Shown here: positions 19,007-27,984 of the stretch, piece by piece | Numbering within the stretch: the first letter of the stretch is position 1 | How the letters are laid out: each line of letters starts with the position of its first letter | Assembly (NCBI GenBank): GCA_000967895.1 | Contig: FO203512.1 | Location: 569,582-633,581, forward strand | Reading direction: 5' to 3' | DNA from: Oleispira antarctica RB-8 | Lineage (GTDB): Bacteria; Pseudomonadota; Gammaproteobacteria; Pseudomonadales; Oceanobacteraceae | Length of the DNA stretch: 64,000 nucleotides | The notes under the pieces: generated by a model | Databases searched by the model: none | Told to the model about the DNA's origin: nothing | Seen by the model: the letters and a program-made list of their open reading frames with translations, nothing else | Made by a program: the position numbers and the translations under genes

Positions 19007-19261
19007 ATGAATATCGGTAGTTTGATTGAAGCCAATCAATGGATATGGAATCTTGCAATGACTATTTTTTGGGTTGGAGCAATAATTATTTCTATCTATA
19101 TTAAGAAAGTAAATAATCTCACGTATCCAGAAACTTTTTTGGCTGCTGCAGGGTTAAAAAAATTCAAGAGGAATTGGAAAATTAACATAGGTCAGTTTCT
19201 TGTGATGGTTGTTCCGATGGGGTTGATGGCTTATGTTATCTCTAGTGGTGGAAGCATTTAA
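19007..19261 (+). CDS. Cassette 3: small membrane protein
   Basis: 84 residues with two hydrophobic segments (about 11-32 and 61-80) separated by a basic loop (GLKKFKRNWK), so probably a two-helix inner-membrane protein. It follows attC2 by 27 bp and its TAA stop is the start of a TAACAAAC sequence like the other attC openings. No family recognised and no function assigned. Confidence 0.65.
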   Translation: MNIGSLIEANQWIWNLAMTIFWVGAIIISIYIKKVNNLTYPETFLAAAGLKKFKRNWKINIGQFLVMVVPMGLMAYVISSGGSI

Positions 19262-19330
19262 CAAACACCTGCACCGGACAAATTTCCGCTGTCACCTTTT
19301 GTGCAAAAATACGCACAAAAGCCGCCATGA
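19259..19330 (+). other. attC: Truncated attC site 3
   Basis: Opens TAACAAAC at the cassette 3 stop and contains an inner hairpin CTTTTGTGC / GCACAAAAG (19296-19304 / 19313-19321) like the one in attC2. I find no closing GCGTTA with complementary arm before the flavin reductase gene, so the right half appears deleted. Confidence 0.6.
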
Positions 19331-19515
19331 ATCGCCCCTATTTTTCTAGACACTGTCTTATTTTACAACGATTCTCAAGTGAGGCGACAACTCTAATAGA
19401 CGACTTATTGTACTTACCTTTATGAGCAATTTAGCTATATGAAAAATTAACTTCGTTTAGTTTATTAATCTGGTATCGTTGCTTTTAAATTTTACTATTA
19501 CGAGATCGAAAGTAA

Positions 19516-20118
19516 ATGATTTTTGATGTTTCTGGATTAGAATCACAGGAAAAATATCGTCTTTTAAATGGTGGCGTAACGCCAAGACCTATTGCATGGA
19601 TTAGTACGCGCTCACGCGATAATGTTGATAATTTAGCGCCTTATTCTTTTTTTACTGTTGCAAGTTGTAATCCCCCTGTACTTCTTTATACGCAAGTTAC
19701 TCAGCGAAGCGGTATTGATAAGGACACTCTCCTGAATTTAATTGAAACAGGTGAATGTGTTATCAATGTCGTAAATGCTTCATTATTAGAGAAAATGAAC
19801 ATTACGAGTGCCAGTCTTGATATTGATGAAAGTGAATTTAGTTTCGCTGATGTAGCGAGCTGTTCGAGCTACAGTGTATTGCCTCGTTCTGTTAAAGAAT
19901 CGCCAATTCGTTACGAGTGCTCTTTAAGAGAAGTCATTTCAGTTAGTGATTTACCTACGGGTGGCACGGTTGTACTTTTAGATGTGAAGTTCATTTATGT
20001 TCGGGATGACTTGTATGAAAATGGTAATATAGACCAGCAATTAATTGATTCTGTGGGAAAGATGGGAGGGGATCAATTTAGTCTGACTTCCAAAAGAGTA
20101 GAGCTTAAACGCCCTTAG
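19516..20118 (+). CDS. Flavin reductase family protein (FMN-binding split barrel)
   Basis: 200 residues. TPRPIAWISTRSRDNVDNLAPYSFFTVASCNPP, quoted by its ends TPRPIAWIST and PYSFF, is the FMN-binding signature of the flavin reductase/flavoredoxin family. Such proteins bind FMN and act as NAD(P)H:flavin oxidoreductases or ferric reductases; the substrate is not evident. It lies just beyond the integron array and stands alone, with gltP convergent to it. A second domain of this family is fused to an SDR at 22473-23891. Confidence 0.85.
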   Translation: MIFDVSGLESQEKYRLLNGGVTPRPIAWISTRSRDNVDNLAPYSFFTVASCNPPVLLYTQVTQRSGIDKDTLLNLIETGECVINVVNASLLEKMNITSASLDIDESEFSFADVASCSSYSVLPRSVKESPIRYECSLREVISVSDLPTGGTVVLLDVKFIYVRDDLYENGNIDQQLIDSVGKMGGDQFSLTSKRVELKRP

Positions 20119-20267
20119 CCCTTTAGTTTTTTTCATAAGCTTTCCCTTACTGTAGTGGTTACCAATGCTGGGCGTTAACTCAGCAAATTAGGCAAGTTTT
20201 ATTAAGCCGATTTTATGAAATAGGGCCTGTGTTAATACCGACCCTATTTGGCAAGAAAACTTACGTA

Positions 20268-21632
20268 TTAAGAGACTGCTTTATTCTCATTATTTTCTTT
20301 ATTCATCGCTTTTTCATGATCATCTTCTGTAAAATATTGAACAGTAGAGCACGTTACTACATCTCCGAGTACGTTGACCGAAGTACGGCACATATCCAAT
20401 ATACGGTCGACACCTAAAATCAGCGCAATACCCGCAGCAGGAATACCAACGCCTTCTAGTACCATACTCAAAATGATAATACCGGCGCCAGGCGTAGCAG
20501 GCGAACCGATAGAAGCCGCGACAGCCATTGTGACAATAAAAACATAGCTCGAGATGCTTAAATCAACGTTGAACACTTGTGCTAAAAATACTGTGGCGAC
20601 ACCTTGATACAAGGCGGTGCCCGTCATGTTAATAGTGGCGCCTAGTGGCACTAAAAAACGAGATATCTCGGGTTTAATATTCAATTTTTCTTCAGTTACT
20701 TGCAGTGTAATAGGCATTACCGCTGCTGAGCTACTGGTAGAAAACGCAAGCAGTAATAATTCACGCACACTCACGAAGAAATACTTTAAGCTGTGCTTAA
20801 GCGTTAACTTGGCAACGAGAAAATACAATAGCGCGACAATGAGCAGCCCCAATAATACGGTGAACACATAAATGGCCATACCCGTTAAAACATCAATACC
20901 TAAGTTAGCGACTAGGCGAGTGATCAAGCCAAATACGGCAATGGGTGCTAATAACATGGCCCAAGAAACAATGCGTAAGCTGACTTCTTGCAATGCCACT
21001 AAAAGGTCGAATAACGGTTTAGATTGAGAGGCGGGTATCGATAACAGGGCAGCGCCTAATACGGCTGAGAATAATATGACTTGTAGCATCTCGCCTGATG
21101 CCATTGAGGCCAGTGGATTCTTCGGAATTAATCCAGACACTTTTGCGGGTAATTCAGACATCTCAGGAAACCCTTTGGCCACCGTATTGACTACTGTGCC
21201 CGCATCTATGTCGATTAAGGAGGAGGCATCAATGTAATTCCCCGGTTGAATATTTAATGCTAAAAAAATACCAATAGCAGCGGCAACCGCAGTGGAGGCA
21301 ACAATAAAAATGATGGCAATAAAACCATTTTTCTTCATGGCTGTTGGGTTGTTGTTTGCTGCTAAGCCTAGAACAATAGACGCCATAACCAGAGGAACAA
21401 CAATCATTTGAATAATCGCTAAAAATACCTGCCCTGGGAGTGCTAACCATGATGTAATGTTTTTTACCGCGGAGGCGGATACTAAATGTAGATCGGGTCC
21501 AAGCAGTACGCCAAACGCAACGCCTAAGGCGAGTGCGATTAATACCTTAAGCCAGAGTCGGCCACGAATAAGAAGATCAAACTGATCGACTAGATTTTTT
21601 AAGGGATTGGTTAATGGTTTTATTTTCTTCAT
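20268..21632 (-). CDS. Dicarboxylate/amino acid:cation symporter (DAACS family)
   Basis: 454 residues with about eight membrane helices plus two re-entrant hairpins. The serine-rich STSSSAAVMPITLQ (HP1) and the later NMTGTALYQGV and ATPGAGIIILSMVLEGVG segments are signatures of the GltP/DctA/GltT family. Expected to import glutamate, aspartate or C4-dicarboxylates with H+ or Na+ in the inner membrane; NMTGT resembles the Na+-binding motif of the Na+-coupled members. Convergent with the flavin reductase gene. A single-gene unit with a 261-bp upstream spacer shared with the divergent peroxidase gene. Confidence 0.93.
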   Translation of the reverse strand: MKKIKPLTNPLKNLVDQFDLLIRGRLWLKVLIALALGVAFGVLLGPDLHLVSASAVKNITSWLALPGQVFLAIIQMIVVPLVMASIVLGLAANNNPTAMKKNGFIAIIFIVASTAVAAAIGIFLALNIQPGNYIDASSLIDIDAGTVVNTVAKGFPEMSELPAKVSGLIPKNPLASMASGEMLQVILFSAVLGAALLSIPASQSKPLFDLLVALQEVSLRIVSWAMLLAPIAVFGLITRLVANLGIDVLTGMAIYVFTVLLGLLIVALLYFLVAKLTLKHSLKYFFVSVRELLLLAFSTSSSAAVMPITLQVTEEKLNIKPEISRFLVPLGATINMTGTALYQGVATVFLAQVFNVDLSISSYVFIVTMAVAASIGSPATPGAGIIILSMVLEGVGIPAAGIALILGVDRILDMCRTSVNVLGDVVTCSTVQYFTEDDHEKAMNKENNENKAVS

Positions 21633-21893
21633 GTTGCTTCCAAGCGATCAATTAATCTGCTATTGATTATCATTAGCAGAAAAGCCCATCTATGATGAGT
21701 CGTGTATTAAAGATAGAGTATATGATGTCATGAAAAAATGCTGATTTTTCAATCTTTCTCTCTTGATCTACGTCTATTAATGCTGAGCTATTAATATGCC
21801 TTTAGTGATCCAGTTTCAGTAGGTTAACGTAAGAATATTGCACGTTAAAGGCTAACAATGCCTGTTAATTTTAGAACTTAAGAGAGATAAAAA

Positions 21894-22448
21894 ATGCGAT
21901 TTAACTCTAAATTATTACTCACCCTGTTCAGTCTGCTTATATTTCCTATCTTATCTTACGCAGATTGTAGTCCACTATTAGAATTTGAAAGTAAAAAGCT
22001 GCATTCAAAAAAGACGGTTAACTTTTGTGAAAAATTTAACAATAAAGTATTGCTCGTGGTAAATACCGCAAGCCAGTGTGGTTTTACGCCTCAGTTTGAA
22101 GAGCTAGAAATCCTGTATCAAAAATATAAAGACCAAGGCTTAGAGATTGTTGGCTTTCCATCGAATGATTTTAATCAGGAATATAAATCGGAAGCAGAAA
22201 CAGCGAGTATGTGCTTTAAAAACTTTGGCGTCAGTTTCACCATGGTCGCTACCAGCCCAGTTAAAGGCCCTTCTCAAAATGCTTTTTATAAGGAATTAAC
22301 AGAGAAAGCAGGAAAAGAGCCAAGCTGGAATTTTAACAAATACTTGATCAGTAAAGATCAGCAATCGATTGTGCATTTTGGATCAAGCACTAAGCCGCTC
22401 AACAGTTCATTAGAAGAGCTCATTATTCAGTCACTTAGCAGTCAATAA
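21894..22448 (+). CDS. Glutathione peroxidase family protein, exported
   Basis: 184 residues. A signal peptide (about 1-23, ending SYA) precedes a thioredoxin-fold peroxidase domain. The peroxidatic Cys is C62 in VNTASQCGFTPQFEEL; FPSNDFNQE replaces the usual FPCNQFGxQE, so the second Cys is absent at that place. PSWNFNKYL supplies the conserved Trp and Asn. Likely reduces hydroperoxides in the periplasm, probably with thioredoxin-like rather than glutathione donors (inference). Divergent from the symporter gene and convergent with the reductase-SDR fusion. Confidence 0.9.
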   Translation: MRFNSKLLLTLFSLLIFPILSYADCSPLLEFESKKLHSKKTVNFCEKFNNKVLLVVNTASQCGFTPQFEELEILYQKYKDQGLEIVGFPSNDFNQEYKSEAETASMCFKNFGVSFTMVATSPVKGPSQNAFYKELTEKAGKEPSWNFNKYLISKDQQSIVHFGSSTKPLNSSLEELIIQSLSSQ

Positions 22449-22472
22449 GACTGTTGATACTTGAAGTGCAGC

Positions 22473-23891
22473 TTAAGGCTCAAACGGAACGCCTTTTAGA
22501 TCGAACAATTTTCCTGAATCGTTGAGGTTTAAAACATTCATTACTTTAATAAGATGTTTAGCGGTGAAGTCGGGTGTTTGTAGTTGTTCTTCGGTTAAGC
22601 CTCTTTGAAAGGGGGCCGAAAGAGCGGTATCGGTCGTTCCAGGTTGTAGGCCAACAATGGTAATGGGTTTCCGGGAATTTTTACCTTCAATAGCAATGTT
22701 TTTAATTAACATATGTAGGGCTGATTTACTCGCGCGATAAGCATGCCATCCGCCTAAACGGTTATCGCTGATGCTTCCTACTCTGGCCGATAAAATGCCT
22801 ATTTTAATCGGGTGTTTCTTTTCTACTTTATTCAGTAAGCGGCTTACAAATAAAGCAGGCCCAACCGCGTTGATATTGTAAGATCGCAATAAGTGCTCAC
22901 GTTCTAAGCTGCGATACGTTTTTTCAGGTTTTGTCGATTCATCATGCAACCAGCCTGATGCAATAAATACCCAATCAATTTTCTTAGTATCAGGTAAAGC
23001 CGTCATCGCAAGGTCGATGCTTTTTTCGATGCTGTCGTCGTCACAAAGGTCTATTTCAATATCGATAATATTACCTTTTAAGGGGAGCAGTTTATTGATA
23101 TTTCGAGCCATTCTGATTAATTGAACATCGGGATATTCGGCAATAATATTTTCGCAGTAAGCCTGCCCTATGCCACCACTGGCCGCTAGCACCAATACAC
23201 ATTGCGGCTTTTCAACAGGTGTATTACGAGTGCTAATAATCGATACCGGCGTTGTTATGCGACTTAAGGCTGAGATTTTTTTGTCAGGTTTGGCATAGCT
23301 TAGGCTCGCTAGGGTTTGCGTTGAGTGGTAAGTGTCTAAGCTGCTCACGGCTAACGTGCCCGCTTTTTCTAGGGAGACAAAACCATCTTCTGCGATAATT
23401 TCATCGGGTATTTCAATGCTTACAATTTCGCCGATAATAAATTCGGTGCCATTAATATCTAAGCTGTGGCGTTCGCGAAATTTCATGCCAATTTTAATGT
23501 GGCTTTCTTGTACGAAAGGCGCGTTAAATCCGTCTTCCCATTGCTCTGATAATCCCACTTCGTCGAATTCTGATACATGTTCATCGTAGCGGGCAGAGGT
23601 TTGATGGGCTTGTTTATGAATATCACTATTAACGTGATTGAGTGTATATACACCGGTATCGAGAATGTTTTTTAATGTTCCCCGCACATCGCTGTTCGGT
23701 CGCATCACCATGCCCAGTAATGGAGGATTTGCGCCTAAATGTACCACCGACGATACCATGGCTAAGTTACTGTGTTTAGACGCATCGGCTGTGCCGATCA
23801 GATTCGCGCTTTTGAATCCTGACAATGAGTTGATGAAAAATACTCTTTCATGGTTTTCTAATACAGTGATGTCGTATTGTTTTAGTTTCAT
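22473..23891 (-). CDS. Fusion of flavin reductase-like split barrel and short-chain dehydrogenase
   Basis: 472 residues in two domains. Residues 1 to about 200 match the FMN-binding split barrel (IGTADASKHSNLAMVSSVVH, then NPPLLGMVMRP). Residues about 230-472 form a CsgA/C-factor-like SDR with the nucleotide loop AASGGIG (236-242), ASG at 311-313, catalytic Ser368 (ILSARVGS) and Y385RASK389. The join is a short linker without a stop or frameshift. It is divergent from the photolyase gene across a palindrome-rich 196-bp spacer, which suggests shared, possibly light- or stress-linked control. The substrate is unknown; possibly a self-contained NAD(P)H-flavin system. Confidence 0.82.
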   Translation of the reverse strand: MKLKQYDITVLENHERVFFINSLSGFKSANLIGTADASKHSNLAMVSSVVHLGANPPLLGMVMRPNSDVRGTLKNILDTGVYTLNHVNSDIHKQAHQTSARYDEHVSEFDEVGLSEQWEDGFNAPFVQESHIKIGMKFRERHSLDINGTEFIIGEIVSIEIPDEIIAEDGFVSLEKAGTLAVSSLDTYHSTQTLASLSYAKPDKKISALSRITTPVSIISTRNTPVEKPQCVLVLAASGGIGQAYCENIIAEYPDVQLIRMARNINKLLPLKGNIIDIEIDLCDDDSIEKSIDLAMTALPDTKKIDWVFIASGWLHDESTKPEKTYRSLEREHLLRSYNINAVGPALFVSRLLNKVEKKHPIKIGILSARVGSISDNRLGGWHAYRASKSALHMLIKNIAIEGKNSRKPITIVGLQPGTTDTALSAPFQRGLTEEQLQTPDFTAKHLIKVMNVLNLNDSGKLFDLKGVPFEP

Positions 23892-23928
23892 GATGTCGCT
23901 GCTTTTTTAGAAATAATGACTGTGTAGG

Positions 23929-23940
23929 TTATACGTATAA
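23929..23940. promoter_or_regulatory. 12-bp perfect palindrome in divergent spacer
   Basis: TTATACGTATAA, 38 bp upstream of the reductase-SDR start and 148 bp upstream of the photolyase gene. It could be an operator or contain a promoter -10 element for either gene. Confidence 0.45.
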
Positions 23941-23958
23941 GTACGCAAGATGGTTTTG

Positions 23959-23983
23959 CATAATGTAAGTCATACACATTATG
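23959..23983. promoter_or_regulatory. Inverted repeat, candidate operator for the photolyase/fusion pair
   Basis: CATAATGT-N9-ACATTATG, perfect 8-bp arms. The dyad size is similar to operators of MerR-type regulators, which in some bacteria control photolyase genes, but no such regulator is visible in the window. Confidence 0.45.
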
Positions 23984-24087
23984 GCAACTGGGCGCGCGTA
24001 ATTATCTGCTTTAAAGGTGATCAGTTATCCTTATTTTAGCGTATCACCTTCATAGTTTTTATAAATACATGATTCAGGATACTTAAT

Positions 24088-25629
24088 ATGCGTAGGCTTT
24101 ATCTTATCTTGGGAGATCAGCTTGATCGCGATTCTTTAATTTTTAATGACGTCGATATCGAAAATGATTGTTTTTGGATGGCGGAGGTTCATGAAGAATC
24201 AACCCATGTTTGGTCACACAAGCAGCGCATTGCGCTTTTTCTATCAGGCATGCGTCATTTTGCCCAAGAGCTTCGTGAGAAAGGGTTGCCTTTGTGGTAT
24301 CACTCTTTGACCGATGCCAAGTTTGATAACCTTGCAGAAGCCTTAGCGCACACTATAACCACAGAGCAGCCGCAAGAAGTTTGGTGCGTAAGACCTGGGG
24401 ATTATCGTGTTTTTGAATCGTTGGTAAACACCTGTAAGCAATATGATGTGCCGTTTAAGCAATTAAATGATCAGCACTTTCTGTCAACCCCAAAAGAATT
24501 CAAGCAATGGGCTGACGGTAAAAAGCAGTTACGTTTGGAATACTGGTATCGAGAATTACGTAAGAAATATCAGATACTCATGGAAGACAATCAAATGCCA
24601 TTGGGAGGCAAATGGAATTATGACCAATCCAATCGTAAATCTTTTAAAAAAGAAGGGCCGAAAAGTGTTCCGAAAACATTATCATGGCAGGCGGATGAAA
24701 TAACTCAAACGGTTATTGAATTGGTTAACGAAAAATTCTCTGACCATCCAGGCACTCTCGATCAATTACATTGGCCTGTAATACCCGCGCAAGCAGAGCA
24801 GGCTTTAGTGCGATTTTTTGAAGACTGTTTAGAAAACTTTGGTGATTACCAAGATGCGATGTGGATGGATGAACCTTTTTTAAATCATTCGTTAATATCA
24901 TCTGCATTGAATATGAAGCTTTTACACCCGCTTCAGGTTATTCAGACAGCGGAATATTATCATCGAGAAAAAAAGGCTCCCTTAGAAGCGGTAGAAGGTT
25001 TTATTCGTCAGATTCTAGGATGGCGTGAATATGTGCGAGGCTTGTATTGGATGCACATGCCAGGTTGGTTGGATATGAATGCGTTACAGGCTAATCAGGA
25101 TTTGCCTGATTTTTATTGGACGGGGGAAACCGACATGACTTGTATGAGCCAAAGTATTAAGCAAACGTTAACTTATGGTTATGCACACCATATTCAACGC
25201 TTAATGGTCACCGGTTTATTTTCATTGATGTATGGCGTTGACCCGAAGAAAATTCATCAATGGTATTTAGCGGTATATGTCGATGCTGTTGAATGGGTCG
25301 AGTTGCCTAATACGTTGGGGATGAGTCAGTATTCTGATAACGGCATTATGGCATCCAAACCTTATGTTGCGAGTGGTAACTACATTAATAAAATGAGTAA
25401 TTATTGCAAGAACTGTCGCTTTAAACCCAGTGAAGCGGTAGGGGATGATGCTTGCCCGTTTACAACATTATTTTGGACGTTTTTAGATACCCATGCCGAG
25501 ACCTTTAAAAATAATCCGCGTATGGGATTCATGTTAAAAAACTTAGAACGTAAAACTGAAAAAGAGATTGCTGATATTAAAGCGCAGGCGATAAAAATTA
25601 GGCATTCTATAGCGCAGAATAAGCATTAA
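24088..25629 (+). CDS. Iron-sulfur bacterial photolyase/cryptochrome (PhrB-type, FeS-BCP)
   Basis: 513 residues. The N-terminal RRLYLILGDQLDRDS is the antenna-domain start of the FeS-BCP group, which includes (6-4) photolyases. Four Cys at 352, 440, 443 and 456 (DMTCM; NYCKNCRFKP; DDACPF) have the spacing of the [4Fe-4S] ligands known in Agrobacterium PhrB. ILGWREYVRGLYW and the C-terminal FAD-binding helices are also typical. Expected to repair UV lesions (probably 6-4 photoproducts) using light, with FAD and a lumazine antenna. Divergent from the reductase-SDR fusion, which could help reduce flavin (inference). Confidence 0.92.
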   Translation: MRRLYLILGDQLDRDSLIFNDVDIENDCFWMAEVHEESTHVWSHKQRIALFLSGMRHFAQELREKGLPLWYHSLTDAKFDNLAEALAHTITTEQPQEVWCVRPGDYRVFESLVNTCKQYDVPFKQLNDQHFLSTPKEFKQWADGKKQLRLEYWYRELRKKYQILMEDNQMPLGGKWNYDQSNRKSFKKEGPKSVPKTLSWQADEITQTVIELVNEKFSDHPGTLDQLHWPVIPAQAEQALVRFFEDCLENFGDYQDAMWMDEPFLNHSLISSALNMKLLHPLQVIQTAEYYHREKKAPLEAVEGFIRQILGWREYVRGLYWMHMPGWLDMNALQANQDLPDFYWTGETDMTCMSQSIKQTLTYGYAHHIQRLMVTGLFSLMYGVDPKKIHQWYLAVYVDAVEWVELPNTLGMSQYSDNGIMASKPYVASGNYINKMSNYCKNCRFKPSEAVGDDACPFTTLFWTFLDTHAETFKNNPRMGFMLKNLERKTEKEIADIKAQAIKIRHSIAQNKH

Positions 25630-25785
25630 TCATCGGTCTAAATCAAGCTGATTGCAGAGGTGGCTATTGGGATGTTATTTGAGATGTTGTTTGAGATTTC
25701 GACTGAGAAAGTGATAGGCTATTCAAATTACCTAGTCTGGCAAGTAGCATGATGTGCAGATTAACCCTACACATTTAGGATTTAT

Positions 25786-26874
25786 ATGTTTTCGATACTC
25801 ACATTTTTTACATCATTTATCTTAGTGACAACTTTTTTGCCTTTATCGCGATGTTCGCATTGGGTTGTTAGGGGCATGGATTTTCCTCGATTGCAGTTCA
25901 CAATATTAGCGGCGATTTTATTAGTTGCTCATTTTATTTTTCTCGACCTGCATATGATTAATACACAATTATTGATTTTCGCGACGGCATTATGCCTAGT
26001 TTGGCAGCTGTGTTGGATATTGCCTTATACTTTTTTATATCCTAAAGAGGTTAAAGCATCGACAGAGTTTGATGCCGATAAGCAACTCAGTATTATCACG
26101 TCTAACGTGCTCACGCCAAATCATAATGCGGCTGCATTGATTAAGCTGGTTAAGCAGCATAAACCTGATGTTTTAGTTACCTTGGAATCGGATCAGTGGT
26201 GGGAAGACGAGCTTAAGGTATTAGAAGCTGACATGCCTTATAGCATTAAATGTCCTCTTGATAATCTTTATGGCATGCATGTTTTTTCACGATTACCATT
26301 AGCTGACGAAGAAATCTGTTATTTAGTTGAGGAAGGTGTGCCGTCAATGCATGCCACATTAGCGCTGCGTTCGGGCGATACCGTTCGTATGCACTTTATC
26401 CATCCTGCTCCCCCAAGCCCAACCGAAAATACTGAATCAGCAGAGCGAGATGCTGAGTTGGTGGTTGTGGCTCGAAGTGTTGCCGACAGTGATCAGCCTG
26501 TGATTGTAACTGGTGATCTTAATGATGTTGCCTGGTCTGCGACCACTCGATTGTTTCGAAAAATTAGTGGCTTACTTGATCCACGAGTAGGGCGTGGAGC
26601 GTTCAGTACTTTTCATGCGGATTACCCACTTTTCCGCTGGCCTTTGGATCATTTATTTCACAGTGAACACTTTACATTGAAGGACATTGAGCGGTTACCT
26701 TCGATTGGTTCTGATCATTTTCCATTACTTACAAGGCTCTCGTATACGCCGTTAAAACGTACACTTCAGGAAGGTATAGAATCGGGTAGTACTGAGGATG
26801 AATGGGCAAAAGATATATCAGAAGAACAGGATGTCAGTAAAAAGGATGTGCCAAAACCTGGTGAGTCAGGGTAA
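25786..26874 (+). CDS. Membrane-anchored endonuclease/exonuclease/phosphatase (EEP) family protein
   Basis: 362 residues. Two or three N-terminal membrane helices (about 1-20, 36-50, 58-85) precede an EEP domain (about 102-325). Active-site elements are SNVL near residue 106, LESDQWW, the GDLNDVAWS loop and GSDHFP near the C-terminus, which supply metal and phosphate ligands. A charged, disordered tail (about 330-362) follows. The catalytic domain would face the periplasm or the cytoplasm depending on topology. The substrate (DNA, phospholipid or phosphoinositide-like) cannot be told from the sequence. Confidence 0.85.
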   Translation: MFSILTFFTSFILVTTFLPLSRCSHWVVRGMDFPRLQFTILAAILLVAHFIFLDLHMINTQLLIFATALCLVWQLCWILPYTFLYPKEVKASTEFDADKQLSIITSNVLTPNHNAAALIKLVKQHKPDVLVTLESDQWWEDELKVLEADMPYSIKCPLDNLYGMHVFSRLPLADEEICYLVEEGVPSMHATLALRSGDTVRMHFIHPAPPSPTENTESAERDAELVVVARSVADSDQPVIVTGDLNDVAWSATTRLFRKISGLLDPRVGRGAFSTFHADYPLFRWPLDHLFHSEHFTLKDIERLPSIGSDHFPLLTRLSYTPLKRTLQEGIESGSTEDEWAKDISEEQDVSKKDVPKPGESG

Positions 26875-26895
26875 AGACTCAAGGCTTTAAACAGT

Positions 26896-26927
26896 AATGG
26901 TCACCGAAATAAATCGATGACCATTTT
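26896..26927. terminator. Bidirectional hairpin terminator
   Basis: AATGGTCA (26896-26903) and TGACCATT (26918-26925) form a perfect stem, with T/A-rich flanks, between the convergent EEP gene and the lysine-rich microprotein gene. Confidence 0.6.
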
Positions 26928-26929
26928 AG

Positions 26930-27046
26930 CTAGATGCCTAGACCTTTATTCGTTGGCTTTTTAGCGGCCTTTGCTGCTTTCTTTTCTTTTGGTGTTAAAA
27001 GCGGCTGCTTTTTCGTGGCTTTTTTACTGTCTTGACCTTTACTCAT
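26930..27046 (-). CDS. Lysine-rich microprotein (38 aa)
   Basis: A 38-residue frame beginning MSKGQDSKKATKKQPLL and ending NKGLGI, with 13 Lys and an Ala/Lys-rich middle (EKKAAKAAKK). ATG at 27046 is preceded by AGGAAGG at good spacing, and a hairpin terminator follows the stop, so this looks like a real gene. Short basic proteins of this look (MSK-x-DSKKxxKK) occur in other gammaproteobacteria as conserved hypotheticals; that is recollection, not a search. The charge suggests nucleic-acid or ribosome binding, without proof. Confidence 0.65.
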   Translation of the reverse strand: MSKGQDSKKATKKQPLLTPKEKKAAKAAKKPTNKGLGI

Positions 27047-27242
27047 GATGCCTTCCTATTTAGGTAGCTTTAAACTTCTAAGTCGCTCTTAAATTTCTAA
27101 GTAGCGCTTAAACTTAATGTCAGCTTGGGCCGACCTAAGGTCTTGATCACGCATTGAAACGTAACAATTCAGTATGGCCTTATGGATGATGAATAGATAG
27201 GAATAGCTTACACTTGCGGCCAAAGAATTAAAGAGACGATCG

Positions 27243-27761
27243 ATGCTTAGATTTGAACGCTGCAATGTTAAAGCCTGTGTAGATGAATTACTGGCTTTGG
27301 GTAATAACAATGCGAGGATGTGGAACCTCTTTAATTGGTTAGCCGAGCATGATGAGTTACAGCACGGCACTCAGGCAGAAATAATTAAACTGTATGTCGA
27401 GGATGAGTTGGCGGGCTACAGCTTGCTGGAAAGCTATCAAGCGCGTACGGATAAAATTGTGCTGCATGAGGGTATTACCTACCAAGAGTTGGGCGTTGTC
27501 CACTTCAGAACTCTTAAGCCTCATCGTAATAAAGGGTATGCAACGCTGCTAGCGGCTGCGATGTATGACGATATTGTTGAGCCTATGTTAGCGCAATACC
27601 GTAATGTTCATGCGTATGTCATTGCTACTGGCCGTGCCGCTCCCTTAATGGCCCGTACGGATATTTCGCCTTTACACTTAATTCAGCAATTCTATTCAGA
27701 AGCATCGTTTGAAGAGAAGGTTGTTAATTATCTAAAAGTGCAAGCGCAGGCGCTGAGTTGA
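27243..27761 (+). CDS. GNAT-like N-acetyltransferase
   Basis: 172 residues. LGVVHFRTLKPHRNKGYATLL (about 81-101), here cited by HRNKGYATLL, is the acetyl-CoA-binding motif A of the GNAT fold (R/QxxGxG/A). The N-terminal part and C-terminal helix are not recognisable beyond this. Monocistronic; the substrate is unknown. The start ATG at 27243 has only a weak upstream AAGAGA. Confidence 0.6.
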   Translation: MLRFERCNVKACVDELLALGNNNARMWNLFNWLAEHDELQHGTQAEIIKLYVEDELAGYSLLESYQARTDKIVLHEGITYQELGVVHFRTLKPHRNKGYATLLAAAMYDDIVEPMLAQYRNVHAYVIATGRAAPLMARTDISPLHLIQQFYSEASFEEKVVNYLKVQAQALS

Positions 27762-27984
27762 GTCTGTATCGGCTGGTCATATTTTTAATCCCAGACTTAT
27801 GAATTTTCTTGTTTTCTAAGCGTTGCTCATATATATGTATTCTTCGGAATTAGACGTTGTGATGACAGCCTATCCGTAGTGTTTTAATAGATGTTGCCGT
27901 TAGGATGTGGGTTCCAAAACAGTCTGTATAAAGGTGTTTTTATACAGGCTGAGCGTGAATCTTTCTTTTTATAGTGAGAACAGA

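Larger units (their letters stand above)
16399..19330. mobile_element. Decayed integron: intI remnant, attI region and three gene cassettes
   Basis: Directly downstream of lipA. An integron integrase remnant reads leftward (16399-17092). Facing away from it are three short genes, each on the plus strand and each followed by a TAACAA-type attC start: 17413-17928, 18035-18868 and 19007-19261. The first two attC sites end in GCGTTA; the third lacks its right end, which marks the right edge of the recognisable array. The cassettes have lower GC and more A/T-rich codons than lipA. I see no transposase or resistance gene, so this looks like a sedentary chromosomal integron in decay rather than a mobile resistance integron. 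Confidence 0.8.

Noticed and set aside
16399-19330. IS element or phage at the integron locus
   Set aside because: No transposase, terminal inverted repeats or phage genes; the IntI sequence and attC sites explain the region.
20229-20417. Plus-strand ORF of 62 residues opposite the 3' end of the symporter gene
   Set aside because: It lies mostly antisense to a well-supported gene and has no supporting start signal or family.
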